DNA of 64,000 nucleotides. It comes from Hydrogenophaga taeniospiralis CCUG 15921. GTDB lineage: Bacteria; Pseudomonadota; Gammaproteobacteria; Burkholderiales; Burkholderiaceae_C. Below are positions 47,958 through 57,851 of the stretch, piece by piece. The notes below the pieces were generated by a model. The model made no database searches, had not been told where the DNA came from, and saw nothing but the letters and a program-made list of their open reading frames with translations. Location of the stretch: the NCBI RefSeq assembly GCF_001592305.1, contig NZ_BCWR01000006.1:348102-412101 (forward strand), given 5' to 3'. Each line of letters starts with the position of its first letter. Position 1 is the first letter of the stretch. The translations under genes were made by a program, and so were the position numbers.

Positions 47958-49660
47958 ATGACATCCGTCGGTCCATCCTGTGGATAGTTTTTGGTCTTTC
48001 GATGGTCCTGATCTGGGACAAGTGGCAAATCCACAACGGCCAAAAACCCACCTTTTTCCCGGGTTCGGCCCCGGTGGCCAGCCAGGCCACGCCCGCCGGC
48101 ACGGCGCCCGCTGCGGCCGGCGATGCGAGCCTGCCGGCGGCGGTGGGTCAGCCGGCTGCGCAGGCCAGCGGCGAAGCCCCGGCCGGTGCGCCCAGCGCGG
48201 TGGCGCAACGCGTCGAGGTCAGCACCGATGTGCTCAAGCTGGTGTTCAACACCGAAGGGGGTTCGGTGATCGGCGCGCAGCTGTTCAAGCACGCCGAGGC
48301 CACGGGCTCCAGCAAGGACCAGCAGAAACAACCGTTCACCCTGCTGACCCAGGACGCCAACCGCACCTACGTGGCCCAGACCGGTCTGATCGGCGGGACC
48401 TTTCCGACCCACAAGACCCCCATGACGCTGGTGCCGGGCAGCACCACCCTGGCCGATGGCCAGAACGAACTCCAGGTGCGCTTTGAGTCGGCCGAAGTTG
48501 GTGGCGTGAAGCTGGTCAAGACCTACACGCTGACCCGTGGCCGCTACGACATCGGTGTGCAGCACGAGGTGGTCAACAACAGTGGCCAGCCCGTGAGCCC
48601 GCAGCTCTACCTGCAACTGGTGCGCGACGGCAACAAGCTCAGCAGCGAGACGCCGTTCTACTCCACCTTCACCGGTCCGGCGGTCTACACCGAGGCGCAG
48701 AAGTACCAGAAGATCGAGTTCACCGACATCGAGAAGAACAAGGCGAATTTCGAAAAGACCGCGACCAACGGCTACGTGGCCATGGTGCAGCACTACTTTG
48801 CGTCGGCCTGGTTGCTGGCCGACGGTGTGGCGCGCGACAACTTTGCCCGCCGCATCGACAACAACCTGTACGCCGTGGGCGCGATCACCACCCTGCCCGC
48901 GGTCGCACCCGGCCAGAGTCAGAGCGTGCCGTCGCGTCTGTTCATCGGCCCACAGGAAGAAAAAGTGCTGGAGCTCATCACCCCCGGTCTGGAACTGGTG
49001 AAGGACTACGGCTGGCTCACCATCCTGGCCAAGCCGCTGTACTGGCTGCTGGAGAAGATCCACGGTTTCGTGCAGAACTGGGGCTGGGCTATCGTGCTGC
49101 TGGTGGTGCTGATCAAGGCGGCGTTCTACTGGCTCAATGCCAGCGCCTACCGCAGCATGGCCAAGATGAAGAAGATCAATCCCCGCATCATGGAAATGCG
49201 CGAGCGCCTCAAGGGCAACCCGCAGCAGATGCAGCAGGAGATGATGAAGATGTACCGGGAAGAAAAGGTCAACCCGCTGGGGGGCTGTTTCCCGATCCTG
49301 ATCCAGATCCCGGTGTTCATCGCGCTCTACTGGGTGTTGCTGTCCAGCGTGGAAATGCGCAACGCGCCCTGGATGGCCTGGATCACCGACCTCTCATCGC
49401 CCGATCCGTTCTACATCCTGCCGCTGGTGATGGCCGTCACCACCATGATCCAGACCGCGCTCAACCCGTTGCCGCCCGATCCCCTGCAGGCCAAGCTGAT
49501 GTGGATGATGCCGTTGATGTTCTCGGTCATGTTCTTCTTCTTCCCGGCCGGTCTGGTGCTGTACTGGATCACCAACAACGTGCTGACCATCGCGCAGCAG
49601 TCCTTCATCAACAAGCGCCTGGGCGTGCCGCTGAAGTTCAACATGCCCAAATTCAAATGA
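47954..49660 (+). CDS. yidC: Membrane protein insertase YidC
   Basis: 568 residues. An N-terminal membrane anchor (SILWIVFGLSMVLIWDKW) is followed by an Ala/Pro-rich linker, the periplasmic P1 domain (about 75-345) and five core helices from about 365. KINPRIMEMRERLKGNPQQM and NPLGGCFPILIQIPVFIALYW are the conserved cytoplasmic loop and first substrate-contact helix. It inserts and folds membrane proteins, alone or with SecYEG. A repeat element and terminator follow. Confidence 0.97.
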   Translation: MNDIRRSILWIVFGLSMVLIWDKWQIHNGQKPTFFPGSAPVASQATPAGTAPAAAGDASLPAAVGQPAAQASGEAPAGAPSAVAQRVEVSTDVLKLVFNTEGGSVIGAQLFKHAEATGSSKDQQKQPFTLLTQDANRTYVAQTGLIGGTFPTHKTPMTLVPGSTTLADGQNELQVRFESAEVGGVKLVKTYTLTRGRYDIGVQHEVVNNSGQPVSPQLYLQLVRDGNKLSSETPFYSTFTGPAVYTEAQKYQKIEFTDIEKNKANFEKTATNGYVAMVQHYFASAWLLADGVARDNFARRIDNNLYAVGAITTLPAVAPGQSQSVPSRLFIGPQEEKVLELITPGLELVKDYGWLTILAKPLYWLLEKIHGFVQNWGWAIVLLVVLIKAAFYWLNASAYRSMAKMKKINPRIMEMRERLKGNPQQMQQEMMKMYREEKVNPLGGCFPILIQIPVFIALYWVLLSSVEMRNAPWMAWITDLSSPDPFYILPLVMAVTTMIQTALNPLPPDPLQAKLMWMMPLMFSVMFFFFPAGLVLYWITNNVLTIAQQSFINKRLGVPLKFNMPKFK

Positions 49661-49735
49661 CCCCCCTGCGCCGCTGACGCGGCTTCCCCCCTGGGAGGGG
49701 GACGACACCTTGGGCCGGCGGAGCCGGACCCTCGG
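49661..49735 (+). repeat. Extragenic palindromic repeat after yidC
   Basis: It starts at the base after the stop: CCCCCCTGCGCCGCTGACGC, then CTTCCCCCCTGGGAGGGGGACGACACC and GGCCGGCGGAGCCGGACC. Same order as the repeats after kdsD and dnaN. Confidence 0.65.
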
Positions 49736-49769
49736 TGTCTTTGGTGGGGGACATCCTCCCCTCCTTCTT

Positions 49770-49793
49770 GGGCCTGCTTTGCAGGCCCTTTTT
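49770..49793 (+). terminator. Intrinsic terminator between yidC and mnmE
   Basis: GGGCCTGC/GCAGGCCC 8-bp stem with a TTT loop, followed by five T. Confidence 0.8.
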
Positions 49794-49830
49794 GTTGGTT
49801 TCCGGGCATTGCCCTTTATGCTTGTTACCT

Positions 49831-51252
49831 ATGCTTGCAGCTTCCCGCGACCCCATCGTTGCCATCGCCACCGCACCGGGCCGTGGGGCGGTGGGCATCG
49901 TGCGGGTCTCGGGGCGTGGGCTGGGGGCTTTTGTGCAGGCCCTGCTCGGGCGCGATCTCAGGCCGCGCGAGGCAACCTACCTGCCTTTCCCGGACGAACA
50001 CGGCCAGCCGATTGACCACGGCCTGGCCCTGTGGTTTCCCGGGCCCCATTCCTACACCGGCGAAGACGTGCTGGAACTGCAGGGCCACGGCGGCCCGGTG
50101 GTGCTGCAGTTGCTGCTGGCGCGCTGCCTCGCCGTGGCACAGTCTGCCGCTGTCGAGGTCCCGCCGCGGCTGCCCGGCCTGCGCCCGGCGCGGCCCGGTG
50201 AGTTCACCGAGCGGGCCTTTCTCAACGACAAGCTCGATCTGGCCCAGGCCGAGGCCGTGGCCGACCTGATCGATGCCAGCACCGAGGCCGCCGCGCGCAG
50301 CGCCAGCCGTTCGCTCGCCGGCGTGTTTTCCCAGCGCATCCACGCCTTGCGCGATGCCCTGATCCACCTGCGCATGCTGGTGGAGGCGACGCTGGATTTC
50401 CCCGAGGAAGAGATCGATTTCCTGAAGCAGGCCGACGCTGCCGGCCAGCTGCAGCGCCTGCGCGATGCGCTCGCGGGTGTGCAGGCCCAGGCGCGTCAGG
50501 GTGCGCTGCTGCGCGACGGCCTCAAGGTGGTGATCGCCGGGCAACCCAACGCGGGCAAGAGTTCCTTGCTCAACGCACTGGCCGGCGCCGAGCTCGCCAT
50601 CGTCACGCCGATCGCCGGCACCACACGCGACGTGGTGCAGCAGACGATCCAGATCGAGGGCGTGCCGCTGCACGTGATCGACACCGCAGGCCTGCGCGAC
50701 AGCCCGGATGTGAACGAAGTGGAAAAAATCGGCATTGCGCGCGCCTGGGGTCAGATACAGGGGGCCGACGCGGTGCTGTTCCTGCACGACCTCACGCGTT
50801 GCCATCTGCCTGCGTACCAGGCCGACGACGCCGCCATCGCGGCGGCCCTGCCGGCGGACGTCACCGTGCTGCAGGTGTGGAACAAGGTGGACCAGATGGA
50901 CGCCGCCGCCCGCGCTGCACTGGAGCCGCGCTTGCTGCACGGGGACCTGGTGCTGTCGGCCAGACAGGGCGACGGGCTGGAGGCCTTGCGCCAGCGGCTG
51001 CTGACGCTGGCGGGCTGGCAGCACGCGGGCGACGGGCTGTTCATGGCGCGCGAGCGCCACCTGCAGGCGCTGCAACGCGTGGGCCATCATCTCGATGGCG
51101 CGACCACCTGGCTGTCCGCGCAGGCCGAGCACCTGGACCTGCTGGCCGAAGAGCTGCGCCTGGCGCAGCACGCCCTGGGGGAAATCACCGGGGAGTTCAG
51201 TGCCGACGACCTGTTGGGCGAGATCTTCTCGCGCTTTTGCATCGGGAAATGA
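49831..51252 (+). CDS. mnmE: tRNA modification GTPase MnmE
   Basis: 473 residues from the ATG at 49831. The N-terminal folate-binding domain ([22 protein letters not shown]), a helical domain, and an inserted G domain with [28 protein letters not shown] and NKVD follow in order. The C-terminal Cys motif CIGK ends the protein as required. With MnmG it makes cmnm5U34 in tRNA. Confidence 0.98.
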   Translation: MLAASRDPIVAIATAPGRGAVGIVRVSGRGLGAFVQALLGRDLRPREATYLPFPDEHGQPIDHGLALWFPGPHSYTGEDVLELQGHGGPVVLQLLLARCLAVAQSAAVEVPPRLPGLRPARPGEFTERAFLNDKLDLAQAEAVADLIDASTEAAARSASRSLAGVFSQRIHALRDALIHLRMLVEATLDFPEEEIDFLKQADAAGQLQRLRDALAGVQAQARQGALLRDGLKVVIAGQPNAGKSSLLNALAGAELAIVTPIAGTTRDVVQQTIQIEGVPLHVIDTAGLRDSPDVNEVEKIGIARAWGQIQGADAVLFLHDLTRCHLPAYQADDAAIAAALPADVTVLQVWNKVDQMDAAARAALEPRLLHGDLVLSARQGDGLEALRQRLLTLAGWQHAGDGLFMARERHLQALQRVGHHLDGATTWLSAQAEHLDLLAEELRLAQHALGEITGEFSADDLLGEIFSRFCIGK

Positions 51253-51295
51253 CATGTTCCGCCCGACGTGCTCGTCGCCGCCAGGGGATGCTTCC

Positions 51296-52651
51296 ATGAT
51301 CCCGGCAGCCGACGTCAACGCGCGGGATGCGAGCCCCCTGCCCTGTGAGGCCGACGCGCATATCTGGTCCGCTATCGCCCGGATCGGGCGCACGGAAGAC
51401 CTGCACTTTTCGCCGAACAACCAACGCCTGGCCTTGGTGGGGCACCTGAAGAACCAGCTGCTGGTGCTGGACATCGAGGTGCCGCCACTCGCCCAGGGCG
51501 GGTCCATCCGCCTGATCGACTACCTGGAAGTCCGCTCGGACGCCCTGGTCTATCCCCATGGCGTGTTCTGGCTGGACGACCAGACGCTGATCGTGGCCAA
51601 CCGCCAGGGCGAAGCGCCGGTGCTTCACATCCCCTTGGTGGGGCCGCCGGAGCGGTCGCTGCACATCGAGCCCTTGCACATGCTCGGCATCGGGCCTTTG
51701 GGTGCCGCGCACACGCCCGGCTCGGTGGCGGCCGCCCGTCTGGGAGATGGCTGGATCGAGGTGCTGCTGTGCAACAACTACGCACACACGGTCTCCCAGC
51801 ACCTGCTGAATCTGGAGCAGCCGGCCACGTCGGACATGGCCTCGGTCCTGCTGGCCGATGGTCTGGACATTCCCGATGGCATCGCCCTCAGCCACGACGG
51901 CCGCTGGATCGCCGTGAGCAACCACAACCACCACTGCGTGTTTGTGTACCCCAACGCTGCCACGCTCGACCCCGGCAGCCAACCCGCGGGGGTGTTGCGG
52001 GGGGTCAGCTATCCCCATGGGCTGCGCTTCACGAGCGACGACAGTTTCATTCTGGTGGCCGACGCGGGCGAGCCGTTTGTCCAGCTCTACGGCTGTTCCG
52101 AGGATGGCTGGTGCGGTGAATTCCAGCCGCTGCAGACCCTGCGCACGGTGGATCAGGCCAGCTTTCTGCGCGGCCGCCACAATCCCCAGGAAGGGGGTCC
52201 CAAAGGCATCGCGATCGACCGCAGCAACCACGTCTTCGCCACCACCTGCCATGAGCAGCCGCTCGCTTTTTTTGAACTGCCCGCTGTCCTGCGGCCATCG
52301 ACGAGTACCTTGCCTTGCACGCCTTCACAGCCTGGCTGGACCGCCGCGGAGCCGACCCGCTGGGCGCGCCATCTCCTGGGATTGAGCCGTTCGAGGGAGC
52401 AGCTGTTGGCGCAACACCGGGCGGAGATGGCGGGCGTCGAGCAGGCGCTGGAACAACAACGTCGCCTGGCGCAAGACCGTCTGGCCGACATCGAGGCGTT
52501 GCAGCAGGCCCTGCTGCAACAGCAGCGGCATATGGACGCCGTGGCGCGCAGCCACTCCTGGCGCATCACCGCGCCGCTGCGGACCTTGGCCAGCAGCCTT
52601 CGCCGATGGCGGCCCGATCGGTCCGGGGCCCAAGAGGCTGAGAGCCTTTGA
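51296..52651 (+). CDS. Beta-propeller (SGL/NHL-like) protein with coiled-coil SWRITAPLR tail
   Basis: 451 residues from the ATG at 51296 (AGGGGA before it); an ATG at 51254 is possible. The first 330 residues have repeated propeller blades (FSPNNQRLALVGHLKNQLL, PHGVFWLDDQTLIVANRQGE, PDGIALSHDGRWIAVSNHNH, PHGLRFTSDDSFILVADAGE). A coiled coil (about 380-430; EQALEQQRRLAQDRLADIEA) leads to HSWRITAPLRTLASSLRRW. This end motif is known from the edges of glycosyltransferases in O-antigen loci. No enzyme domain is visible. Function unknown; a surface-polysaccharide role is inference from the tail. Confidence 0.75.
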   Translation: MIPAADVNARDASPLPCEADAHIWSAIARIGRTEDLHFSPNNQRLALVGHLKNQLLVLDIEVPPLAQGGSIRLIDYLEVRSDALVYPHGVFWLDDQTLIVANRQGEAPVLHIPLVGPPERSLHIEPLHMLGIGPLGAAHTPGSVAAARLGDGWIEVLLCNNYAHTVSQHLLNLEQPATSDMASVLLADGLDIPDGIALSHDGRWIAVSNHNHHCVFVYPNAATLDPGSQPAGVLRGVSYPHGLRFTSDDSFILVADAGEPFVQLYGCSEDGWCGEFQPLQTLRTVDQASFLRGRHNPQEGGPKGIAIDRSNHVFATTCHEQPLAFFELPAVLRPSTSTLPCTPSQPGWTAAEPTRWARHLLGLSRSREQLLAQHRAEMAGVEQALEQQRRLAQDRLADIEALQQALLQQQRHMDAVARSHSWRITAPLRTLASSLRRWRPDRSGAQEAESL

Positions 52652-52784
52652 GTTTCGCGTGTCCGCGACAGCCGTCCCGTCGCGAACACCGTCTGGCGCC
52701 AAATGCCCACCGCCCGGAACCCAACTGTAAGCAGGGGTAAACGCGTGCTTGCGTCGAGCGACCGCGCCCGGGTAAGGTAAGAGG

Positions 52785-53276
52785 ATGAATGCGTCCTTGC
52801 CCCATACCGAGCGTGCCGACGTCATGGGCCTTGCCCAGGCGATGGCCCACAGCAATGCGCTGGATGCGGTGCCGCTGAATCTGGACGACGCCAAGTGGCA
52901 GACGCTGGCCAACTACCTGCAGCCGGTGACCCTGCAGCAGGGGCAGGTGCTGATCGAACAAGGGGTCAAGGACCGCACCGTGTATTTCGTCGAAAGCGGC
53001 AGCCTGACCGTGCACTACGAAGACAGCCGCGAGCGCGTTCGCATCGCGGTGGTGGGGGCGGGATCGCTGCTCGGTGAAGGGGCGTTCTTCAGCCACTTGC
53101 CACGCAGTGCCACCGTGCATGCCGGCAGCGCCAGCCGACTCTGGTGTCTGACGCCCCTGCGCTTTCGCGAACTGTCCACGCGTTACCCGGAGATCGCCCT
53201 GGAACTCACGGTGGCGATGTCGGCCGTGTTGGCGCGCCGCATGTACAACAAGCCCAAGAGAGTGGCCGTGACTTGA
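52785..53276 (+). CDS. Stand-alone cyclic nucleotide-binding-domain protein
   Basis: 163 residues. One cNMP-binding domain (about 35-150; LQQGQVLIEQGVKDRTVYFVESGSL, GEGAFFSHLPRSATVHAGS). The phosphate-binding cassette reads GEGAFFSHLPRSAT in place of FGE(L/I)AL..xPR(A/S)A, close to canonical. It lacks the Crp DNA-binding helix-turn-helix, so it is a sensor or adapter rather than a regulator. Next gene is on the same strand 85 bp on. Confidence 0.82.
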   Translation: MNASLPHTERADVMGLAQAMAHSNALDAVPLNLDDAKWQTLANYLQPVTLQQGQVLIEQGVKDRTVYFVESGSLTVHYEDSRERVRIAVVGAGSLLGEGAFFSHLPRSATVHAGSASRLWCLTPLRFRELSTRYPEIALELTVAMSAVLARRMYNKPKRVAVT

Positions 53277-53361
53277 ATGGCCTACCCGGTGTGTATGACA
53301 TGCACCGGCGGGCTCACACTTTTTCTCTATACTGGCCGCAGCTGTCCTGCACACTTCCATC

Positions 53362-54033
53362 ATGTCCCTATTCAGCTGGCTGCGCGCCAAAAACACATCC
53401 CATCCCGCCAAGGCTTCCAAGGGCTCGCGAGGGCGACCGCGCAAGTCGTTTGGCCAGACCACGCTGCCGCTGATCTCGCCCCGGCGCGGGCGGCGCATCC
53501 TGCGCCGCGAGCAGCTGTTTTCGGTGGTGCGCGAATCGCTGATCCGCGGAGGAGTGCTCTCCACCAGCTACGAGTTCAAGGTGCTCACACTGGACAGCAA
53601 CGGCGACAAGTTCCTGGTTCTGGTGGATCTGGCTTTGCCTGCCGAGGCCATGCCCGATGAATACCTGCTGGAGATCGAGCGCTGGATCCAGGCGAGCGCG
53701 AGTGCTCGCCACGAGATGACGGTGGGCTCGGTCTACTGGCGGCGCAAGCCCGGACACGACCAGCATGGCATCGCGCTCAGGGCGGCCGTGTCGGCGCAGA
53801 CCCGGCGCGAAACCGAACTGATCAGCGCCACCTCGATTCCGGTGCCTCCGCGCCCGAAGATGCCCGAGCGCGTGCAGACGGTGGCCCGGGACGAGGTCGA
53901 GGCGTTTCGCCGTGCGCTGCAGAGTGGCGAAGCGCCCACCCGTGGCCAGCCCGATTCGGAGCTGCACCTGCCGGTGCCTGAATCGCACAGCGACTTTTCC
54001 GCGCTGAGCGACACGCAGTACGGCAAACTCTGA
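53362..54033 (+). CDS. Conserved hypothetical protein
   Basis: 223 residues. A basic N-terminus (KASKGSRGRPRKSF, RRGRRILRREQLFSVVRESLI) is followed by an alpha/beta core (YEFKVLTLDSNGDKFLVLVDLA, YLLEIERWIQASASARHEMTVGSVYWR) and a charged, disordered-looking C-terminal third. Codon use is like the neighbours, so it is an established gene. No family recognised; no signal peptide or membrane segment. Confidence 0.7.
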   Translation: MSLFSWLRAKNTSHPAKASKGSRGRPRKSFGQTTLPLISPRRGRRILRREQLFSVVRESLIRGGVLSTSYEFKVLTLDSNGDKFLVLVDLALPAEAMPDEYLLEIERWIQASASARHEMTVGSVYWRRKPGHDQHGIALRAAVSAQTRRETELISATSIPVPPRPKMPERVQTVARDEVEAFRRALQSGEAPTRGQPDSELHLPVPESHSDFSALSDTQYGKL

Positions 54034-54054
54034 GGCCGCTGCCGCGCCGGGCTC

Positions 54055-54600
54055 TCAGTGCCCGGCGAAATCGACCAGCGTGAACAGCTTCAGGCCCGAA
54101 GCCCGCAGCTTGTCCGAGCCACCCAGTTCGGGCAGATCCACGATGGCGGCGCCCTCCATCACCTCGGCCCCGAGTTTTTCGAGCAGGCGGCGCCCGGCCA
54201 TCATGGTGCCGCCGGTGGCGATCAGGTCGTCGATCAGCACCACACGGTCCCCCGCCTTGACCGCATCGGTGTGCAGCTCCACCGTGGCACTGCCGTATTC
54301 CAGTTCGTAGGTCTCCTGCACGGTGGTGAACGGCAGCTTGCCCTTCTTGCGGATCGGCACGAAGCCCACCCCCAGCTCGTAGGCCAACACGGACCCGATG
54401 ATGAAGCCGCGTGCGTCCAGGCCGGCCACGACGGTGGGGCGCAACGCCGCATCCATGTAGCGGTGCACGAACGCATCGATCAGCACCCGAAAGACCTTGG
54501 GATCCTGCAGCAGCGGCGTGATGTCGCGGAACATCACGCCCGGCGCGGGCCAGTCAGGGACGGTGCGGATGTGGGACCGGAGGTAGGCGGACGTGTCCAT
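54055..54600 (-). CDS. apt: Adenine phosphoribosyltransferase
   Basis: 181 residues. The APT start [39 protein letters not shown] and the PRPP-binding loop [14 protein letters not shown] are all in place. It salvages adenine to AMP. The order apt next to a Kef antiporter on the same strand leaves a 70-bp gap. Confidence 0.97.
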   Translation of the reverse strand: MDTSAYLRSHIRTVPDWPAPGVMFRDITPLLQDPKVFRVLIDAFVHRYMDAALRPTVVAGLDARGFIIGSVLAYELGVGFVPIRKKGKLPFTTVQETYELEYGSATVELHTDAVKAGDRVVLIDDLIATGGTMMAGRRLLEKLGAEVMEGAAIVDLPELGGSDKLRASGLKLFTLVDFAGH

Positions 54601-54671
54601 GGGTTGTGGAAGGATGGGGGTCGGCGGGCTGGGCAGCGGTCATTCTGCGCCAGAAAGGGTTGGCGCTGGCG

Positions 54672-56660
54672 TCAGCCTGTCAGCAGCTTGTCTTCGGCCA
54701 GGGCCAGGGCCGGGGCCTTGCCGCTGAGCACCAAGGTGTCACCGCTTTCGAGCACAGTGTCGTCATCGAAGCGGGCGGGCTGCCCGCTGGCGCGGCGCAG
54801 ACTGGCGACGCGCACGCCGATGGCTTCCAGCGCCAGGCTGCCCAGGGTCTTGCCCACGTGGCGCCCGGCGGCGGGCAGTGTCACGGTGTTGAGCCGTTCG
54901 TGTTCGATTTCGTCGGCGCCATCGTCGTCGGCGCCGTGGAAGTAGCCCTTGAGCAGGCTGTAGCGGGCATCGCGCTGGTCCTGCACCACGCGGATCACGC
55001 GCCGCATTGGCACGCCGACCAACGCCAGCGCGTGGCTGGCCAGCATCAGGCTGGCTTCGATGGCTTCAGGGACCACTTCGGTGGCGCCGGCTTGGCGCAG
55101 CTTCTCCAGATCGCCGTCGTCCACCGTACGCACCACCACCGGCACGTTCACCGCCTGCTCGTGGGTGTGGTGCAGGACCTTGAGCGCGCTGGCGGTGTCG
55201 AGGTAGGTCACCACCACGGCGCTGGCACGGTGCAGGCCGGCGGCCATGAGCGCCTGCAGGCGCGCCGCATCGCCGTAGACCACCGAATGGCCGGCCGCCG
55301 CGGCCTGGCGCACCCGGTCGGGGTCGAGGTCCAGCGCCATGTAGGGAATGTGTTCGGCTTCGAGCAGGCGGGCCAGGTTCTGCCCGCAGCGGCCGTAGCC
55401 ACAGATGATGACGTGCTTGTCGGTGTTGATCGCCTTGCGCGCGATGCTGGTCATCTGCACCGACTGCATCAGCCAGTCACTGCCGACCACGCGGGTGACG
55501 ATGTCGTTGGTGTACATGATCACGAACGGCGTGGCCAGCATGGACAGCACCATGGAGGCCAGGATGGGGTTGAACAGCTGTGGCGGCACCAGGTTGTTCT
55601 GCCCCGCCAGTGTCAGCAGGACTAGGCCGAATTCACCCGCCTGCGCCAGATACAGGCCGGTGCGCAGAGCCACTCCCATGGACGCGCCGAACGCGCGGGT
55701 GAGGCCGGTGATCAGCGCCAGCTTGAAGGCCACCGAGAGCGAGAGCAGCAGCAGCACCAGCGGCCAGAGGTCCAGCACCAGGCGCCAGTCCAGCGTCATG
55801 CCGATGGTGATGAAGAACAGGCCCAGCAGCACGTCGTGGAACGGTCGGATGTCGGTCTCCACCTGGTGCTTGTACTCGGTCTCGGAGATCAGCATGCCGG
55901 CCACGAAGGCCCCCAGGGCCAGCGACAGGCCGGCGTGCTCGGTGAGCCAGGCCAGTCCCAGCGTGATCAGCAGCAGGTTGAGCATGAAGAGCTCGTCGCT
56001 CTTGCGCCGCGCCACCAGCGTGAGCCACCAGCGCATCAGCCGCTGGCCGCCCGTGAGCAGCACGCCCAGCAGCACCACCGCCTTGAACAGGGCCCACCCC
56101 AGCGCGGGCAGCAGATTTTCCGGGGCTGCGCCCAGGGCTGGAATCAGCACCAGCAACGGCACCACGGCCAGGTCCTGGAACAACAGGATGCCCAGCACAC
56201 GCTTGCCGTGTTCGGACTCGAGTTCCAGGCGTTCGGCCATCAGTTTGATGACGATGGCCGTGCTGCTCATGGCCATGACGCCCCCGAGCGCCACCGCGAT
56301 CTGCCACGACACGTTCCACCAGGTCGGCAGCACCAGCGCCAGCAGCAGCGAGGCGGCGGTGGTCAGCAGCACGGTCAGCGCCACCTGCGACAGCCCCAGA
56401 CCGAACACGTGGCGCTTCATCGCGCGCAGCTTGGGCAGGCTGAATTCGAGTCCGATCACGAACATCAGGAACACCACGCCGAATTCCGCCAGGTAGCGGA
56501 TGCCGCCGGAATCCTGTGCCAGCGCCAGGGCGTTGGGCCCGATCAGTACGCCCACCACCAGATACCCCAGCATGGGCGGCAGCTTGAGCATGCGGCAGCC
56601 CACCACCCCCAACACGGCAGCGAGCAGGTACAGCAGGGCAATGTCGAGCGAATTCATCAT
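54672..56660 (-). CDS. KefB/KefC-type cation:proton antiporter with RCK domain
   Basis: 662 residues. The CPA2 antiporter domain (1-385, about 12 helices; NALALAQDSGGIRYLAEFGVVFLMF, ALGAFVAGMLISET) is followed by a TrkA-N/RCK domain (VIICGYGRCGQNLARLLEAEH, near 415) and a TrkA-C domain (last 80 residues). This is the architecture of glutathione-gated potassium efflux systems and related exporters. The KefF/KefG flavodoxin partner is not adjacent, so gating and ion are open. It diverges from kdsD with 67 bp between start codons. Confidence 0.92.
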   Translation of the reverse strand: MMNSLDIALLYLLAAVLGVVGCRMLKLPPMLGYLVVGVLIGPNALALAQDSGGIRYLAEFGVVFLMFVIGLEFSLPKLRAMKRHVFGLGLSQVALTVLLTTAASLLLALVLPTWWNVSWQIAVALGGVMAMSSTAIVIKLMAERLELESEHGKRVLGILLFQDLAVVPLLVLIPALGAAPENLLPALGWALFKAVVLLGVLLTGGQRLMRWWLTLVARRKSDELFMLNLLLITLGLAWLTEHAGLSLALGAFVAGMLISETEYKHQVETDIRPFHDVLLGLFFITIGMTLDWRLVLDLWPLVLLLLSLSVAFKLALITGLTRAFGASMGVALRTGLYLAQAGEFGLVLLTLAGQNNLVPPQLFNPILASMVLSMLATPFVIMYTNDIVTRVVGSDWLMQSVQMTSIARKAINTDKHVIICGYGRCGQNLARLLEAEHIPYMALDLDPDRVRQAAAAGHSVVYGDAARLQALMAAGLHRASAVVVTYLDTASALKVLHHTHEQAVNVPVVVRTVDDGDLEKLRQAGATEVVPEAIEASLMLASHALALVGVPMRRVIRVVQDQRDARYSLLKGYFHGADDDGADEIEHERLNTVTLPAAGRHVGKTLGSLALEAIGVRVASLRRASGQPARFDDDTVLESGDTLVLSGKAPALALAEDKLLTG

Positions 56661-56711
56661 CGGATGTTAACGGGCGCCGATCGCTCCGGACGGTGGTCTG
56701 GCGTGGTCCTG

Positions 56712-56721
56712 CTGTGATAAT
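56712..56721 (+). promoter_or_regulatory. Candidate extended -10 element of kdsD
   Basis: CTGTGATAAT with TG one base before GATAAT (56716-56721), 6 bp before the kdsD ATG. The -35 is poor. A leaderless or near-leaderless transcript would follow. Confidence 0.3.
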
Positions 56722-56727
56722 CCAAGG

Positions 56728-57726
56728 ATGAGTTTGCCTTCCACATTCGATCCCTCCCGGGCCCTGTCCCTGGCGCGCGAGACCCTCGATATCGAAGCCC
56801 AGGCGGTTGCCGCGATGGCCCTGCGCCTGGACCAGCGCTTTGTGGCCGCCCTGGAGCTGGTGCTGAAGAGCCGGGGTCGGGTGGTCGTGATGGGCATGGG
56901 CAAGAGCGGGCACATCGGTCGCAAGATCGCCGCTACGCTGGCCTCGACCGGTACGCCGGCGATGTTCGTGCACCCGGCCGAGGCCAGCCACGGGGACCTG
57001 GGCATGATCACCGCGGACGACGTGGTGCTGGGCATCAGCAACAGCGGCGAGAGCGAAGAGCTCACCGCCATCCTGCCGCTGATCAAGCGCATGGGCGTTC
57101 CCTTGCTGGCCATCACCGGGCGTGGCGACTCCACCCTGGGCCGCCATGCCGACGTGGTGCTGGACGCCTCGGTGGAGAAAGAGGCCTGTCCACACAACCT
57201 GGCGCCCACGGCCAGCACTACCGCGCAACTGGCGATGGGCGACGCGCTCGCGGTCGCCCTGCTCGACGCGCGTGGCTTCAAGGCCGACGACTTTGCCCGT
57301 TCCCACCCCGGTGGCTCGCTGGGGCGCAAGCTGCTGACCCATGTGAGCGATGTGATGCGCAGCGGCGATGCCGTGCCCCGCGTCCCGCGGGAAGCCGGGC
57401 TGATGGACCTCATGCGCGAGATCAGCGCCAAGGGCCTGGGCATGAGCGCCATCGTGGACGCGGACAACCGGGTGCTGGGCATCTTCACCGACGGCGACCT
57501 GCGCCGACTGATCGAAAGGACCGGCAGCAGCGCGGATCTGCGCGCCTTGTCCGCGCGCGATGTGATGCACCCCAACCCCCGCACCGTGCGCGCCGAAGCG
57601 CTGGCGGTGGAGGCCGCAGGTCTGATGGAAGCCAGCCGCATCACCAGCGTGCTGGTGGTGGACGAGCTGGGTCGTCTGTCGGGCGCGCTCAACAGCAACG
57701 ATCTGATGCGAGCGAAAGTGATCTGA
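56728..57726 (+). CDS. kdsD: D-arabinose 5-phosphate isomerase
   Basis: 332 residues. A SIS domain (about 40-180; MGMGKSGHIGRKIAATLASTG, SNSGESEELTAILPLIKR) with the catalytic His in SHGDLGMIT, then paired CBS domains (VMRSGDAVPRVPRE and VMHPNPRTVRAEAL). It makes arabinose 5-phosphate for Kdo, the inner-core sugar of lipopolysaccharide. kdsC and lptC follow. Confidence 0.95.
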   Translation: MSLPSTFDPSRALSLARETLDIEAQAVAAMALRLDQRFVAALELVLKSRGRVVVMGMGKSGHIGRKIAATLASTGTPAMFVHPAEASHGDLGMITADDVVLGISNSGESEELTAILPLIKRMGVPLLAITGRGDSTLGRHADVVLDASVEKEACPHNLAPTASTTAQLAMGDALAVALLDARGFKADDFARSHPGGSLGRKLLTHVSDVMRSGDAVPRVPREAGLMDLMREISAKGLGMSAIVDADNRVLGIFTDGDLRRLIERTGSSADLRALSARDVMHPNPRTVRAEALAVEAAGLMEASRITSVLVVDELGRLSGALNSNDLMRAKVI

Positions 57727-57800
57727 CCCCCTGCGCCGCTGTGCAGCTTCCCGCTGGGGGACGGCGCTGGCGGCCCGGCAAAGCCGGTTCCGCGGCGCCC
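57727..57800 (+). repeat. Extragenic palindromic repeat after kdsD
   Basis: It starts right after the stop: CCCCCTGCGCCGCTGTGCAGC, then CCGCTGGGGGACGGCGC and CCCGGCAAAGCCGGTTCCGCGG. Same family as at 44022, 49661 and 3281. Confidence 0.6.
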
Positions 57801-57851
57801 TGGCGCGAAGGCACTCCACTCGAACGCATCCTCTCCAGTTAGCATTGCCCC

